A stretch of 6,693 bases of DNA from Oscillospiraceae bacterium (GTDB lineage: Bacteria > Bacillota > Clostridia > Oscillospirales > Acutalibacteraceae), in NCBI GenBank assembly GCA_031262125.1, contig JAISII010000036.1, forward strand, positions 1 through 6,693. The letters are read 5' to 3'. The translations under genes and the position numbers were made by a program. A model generated the notes under the pieces. The model was not told the DNA's origin. It saw nothing but the letters and a program-made list of their open reading frames with translations, and did no database searches. This document shows, piece after piece, positions 5,498-6,693 of the stretch (positions within the stretch are counted from its first letter, which is position 1; every line of letters starts with the position of its first letter).

Positions 5498-5504
5498 GGA
5501 GGTG
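5498..5504 (+). promoter_or_regulatory. GGAGGTG ribosome binding site that decides the portal start
   Basis: GGAGGTG is a full match to the 16S anti-Shine-Dalgarno. It lies 8 bases after the terL stop. Counting from GGAGG, it is 8 bases before ATT at 5511, an ideal distance. No ATG, GTG or TTG occurs in frame until TTG at 5556, which is over 50 bases from this site and has no other Shine-Dalgarno. It therefore points to ATT 5511 as the initiation codon. Confidence 0.8.
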
Positions 5505-5510
5505 TAGAAA

Positions 5511-6644
5511 ATTAAATTATTTAACAAGAAAAAAACAACAACCACAGCAAGCAGTTTGGTTCGGTCCGAAATCGGCAAAATTAATGCTCACCCGTTTTAT
5601 GAGCTGAAAAATTATGTGCCTTTTTTGCAAAGCGAACTTTGTTTGTACGATTCGCTGCGAGAAGCAGTGCCGATTATTGATGCGGCAATTTGCAAGCTGG
5701 TACGGCTGGTGGGCTGGTTTGAGGTTGAATGTAAAAACCAAACAACCCAAAAGCAGCTTAACAAATTTTTGGCGGGCGTTAATGTTAACGGTGCACAAAA
5801 TGGGGCAAATGCCTTTGTTTACAGCTATTTTGAGCAAATGCTAACATACGGTACGGGCTTGGGCGAAATTTTGCTGAGCGGCGATAACAAAGAAATTGCG
5901 GCACTGTATAACGCCGGGCTAAAAAACATTAAGTTAAAGCACGGCAAAAACCCAACCGAAATTAAAATTTTTAAAGCAACTGCCGACAAAGATGTAGAGT
6001 TTAAAAACCAAAGCTTGCTGCTTTGCACGTTGCTAAACCCAAAACCCGGCACGCTAAAGGGAACTTCGGTTTTAAAAGGGCTGCCGTTTGTAAGCAGCAT
6101 TTTGCTTATGGTGCTTAATTCTATAGGCACAAACTGGGAGCGTGTAGGCAATGTGCGTTTTGCGGTTAATTACAAACCGTCTGCCGATTCTTTGAGCGGC
6201 GGGCTGGCACAAGAGCAAGCCCAAACCATTGCAAGCGAGTGGGGCAAAGCGATGAAAGACACCACACAAGTAAGAGATTTTGTGTCGGTGGGTGATGTTT
6301 CGGTAAAGGTTATAGGAGCCGAAAATCAAATGCCCGACTGCGATATTCCGATTCATCGTCTTAGCGAGCAGATAGTGTCAAAGCTTTCAATTCCGCCGTT
6401 TTTGCTTGGGCTAAGCTGGAGCAGCACCGAGCGTATGAGCAGCCAGCAGGCGGATATTCTTACAAGCGAGCTGGAGCATTACAGACAGTTGCTTAACCCG
6501 GTAATTAAAAAAATATGCGACTTGTGGCTGCGGCTGCACGGCGGTTTTGAAGATTATGAAATAAAGTGGAACCACGTTAACTTGCAGGACGAAATTACCC
6601 TTGCAAACGCAAGGCTGGTTAATGCACAAGCCGCAATAATCTAA
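5511..6644 (+). CDS. Phage portal protein, probable ATT start
   Basis: 377 residues if initiated at ATT 5511, giving M(I)KLFNKKKTTTTASS, the usual basic, Thr-rich N-terminus of portals; 362 if at TTG 5556. Recognisable stretches are REAVPIIDAAICKLVRLV (about 50-67), typical of portal N-terminal helices; YFEQMLTYGTGLGEILL near 106-122; the KGTSVLKGLPFVSSILL motif near 185-200 (compare the G-SP-- motif before the HK97-type clip region); and IPIHRLSEQIVSKLSIPPFLLGL (about 280-302) with following SSTERMSSQQAD, a hallmark of siphophage portal C-terminal halves. Known role: a dodecameric ring at one capsid vertex, acting as DNA entry channel and terminase docking site. Position directly after terL agrees. 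It is somewhat short for portals (about 400-500), ending at LVNAQAAII, so the C-terminus may be trimmed or this may simply be a short group. No gene symbol is given because naming differs between phages. Confidence 0.85.
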   Translation: MKLFNKKKTTTTASSLVRSEIGKINAHPFYELKNYVPFLQSELCLYDSLREAVPIIDAAICKLVRLVGWFEVECKNQTTQKQLNKFLAGVNVNGAQNGANAFVYSYFEQMLTYGTGLGEILLSGDNKEIAALYNAGLKNIKLKHGKNPTEIKIFKATADKDVEFKNQSLLLCTLLNPKPGTLKGTSVLKGLPFVSSILLMVLNSIGTNWERVGNVRFAVNYKPSADSLSGGLAQEQAQTIASEWGKAMKDTTQVRDFVSVGDVSVKVIGAENQMPDCDIPIHRLSEQIVSKLSIPPFLLGLSWSSTERMSSQQADILTSELEHYRQLLNPVIKKICDLWLRLHGGFEDYEIKWNHVNLQDEITLANARLVNAQAAII

Positions 6645-6664
6645 AAGGAGTTGGGGGGGTAAAA

Positions 6665-6693
6665 ATGAAAAATATTACAAAAATCGAAAACTG
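6665..6693 (+). CDS. Start of next phage structural gene, cut by window end
   Basis: Nine codons are visible from ATG 6665, reading MKNITKIEN. AAGGAG (6645-6650) overlaps the end of the portal stop region at 14-base spacing, and a run of seven G (6653-6659) sits 5 bases before the ATG; either could serve as ribosome binding site. In phages with this gene order the next product is commonly a head morphogenesis, protease or scaffold protein. The residues seen are too few to say which. Confidence 0.6.

Overview
The window looks like chromosomal DNA of a low-to-moderate GC Firmicute, most likely a gut-type clostridium (Oscillospirales or Ruminococcaceae-like). This rests on a clear MutS2 of the Firmicutes type, strong GGAGG/AAGGAG ribosome binding sites, and short palindromic interspersed repeats of a kind I recall from such genomes. 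The taxonomic call is an inference; no rRNA or other marker is present.

Layout. Positions 1-2052 hold the 3' part of mutS2, a housekeeping MutS-family ATPase with a C-terminal Smr domain; the first ~100 residues lie outside the window. Positions 2053-3704 are an accessory strip dense in repeats: a palindromic repeat just after mutS2, a degenerate 7-base tandem repeat, and then two arms of a long imperfect inverted repeat (2190-2320 and 3415-3608). Between the arms lies one gene (2434-3249) for a 271-residue protein of unknown function, with a winged-helix-like N-terminus, one possible membrane segment and two C-terminal four-cysteine zinc ribbons. Downstream of that gene is a structured non-coding stretch with three copies of a TAACSRTTA palindrome and competing hairpins.

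Positions 3648-3678 form a strong intrinsic terminator, and directly behind it starts a tailed-phage packaging/head module on the + strand: terminase small subunit (3720-4244), terminase large subunit (4237-5490, overlapping the previous gene by 8 bases), portal protein (5511-6644, apparently starting at ATT) and the first codons of a further gene (6665 onward). TerS recognises phage DNA, TerL is the ATPase/nuclease motor that cuts and pumps it, and the portal is the ring through which it enters the capsid. Together they mark one end of a prophage or prophage remnant. No integrase, repressor, tRNA or attachment site is visible, so the exact prophage boundary is not resolved.

Most unusual points: the single gene enclosed by long inverted repeats, the odd domain combination and topology of its product, the TAACSRTTA cluster with mutually exclusive hairpins, the probable ATT start of the portal gene, and the terminator sitting immediately upstream of terS with no room for a promoter in between.
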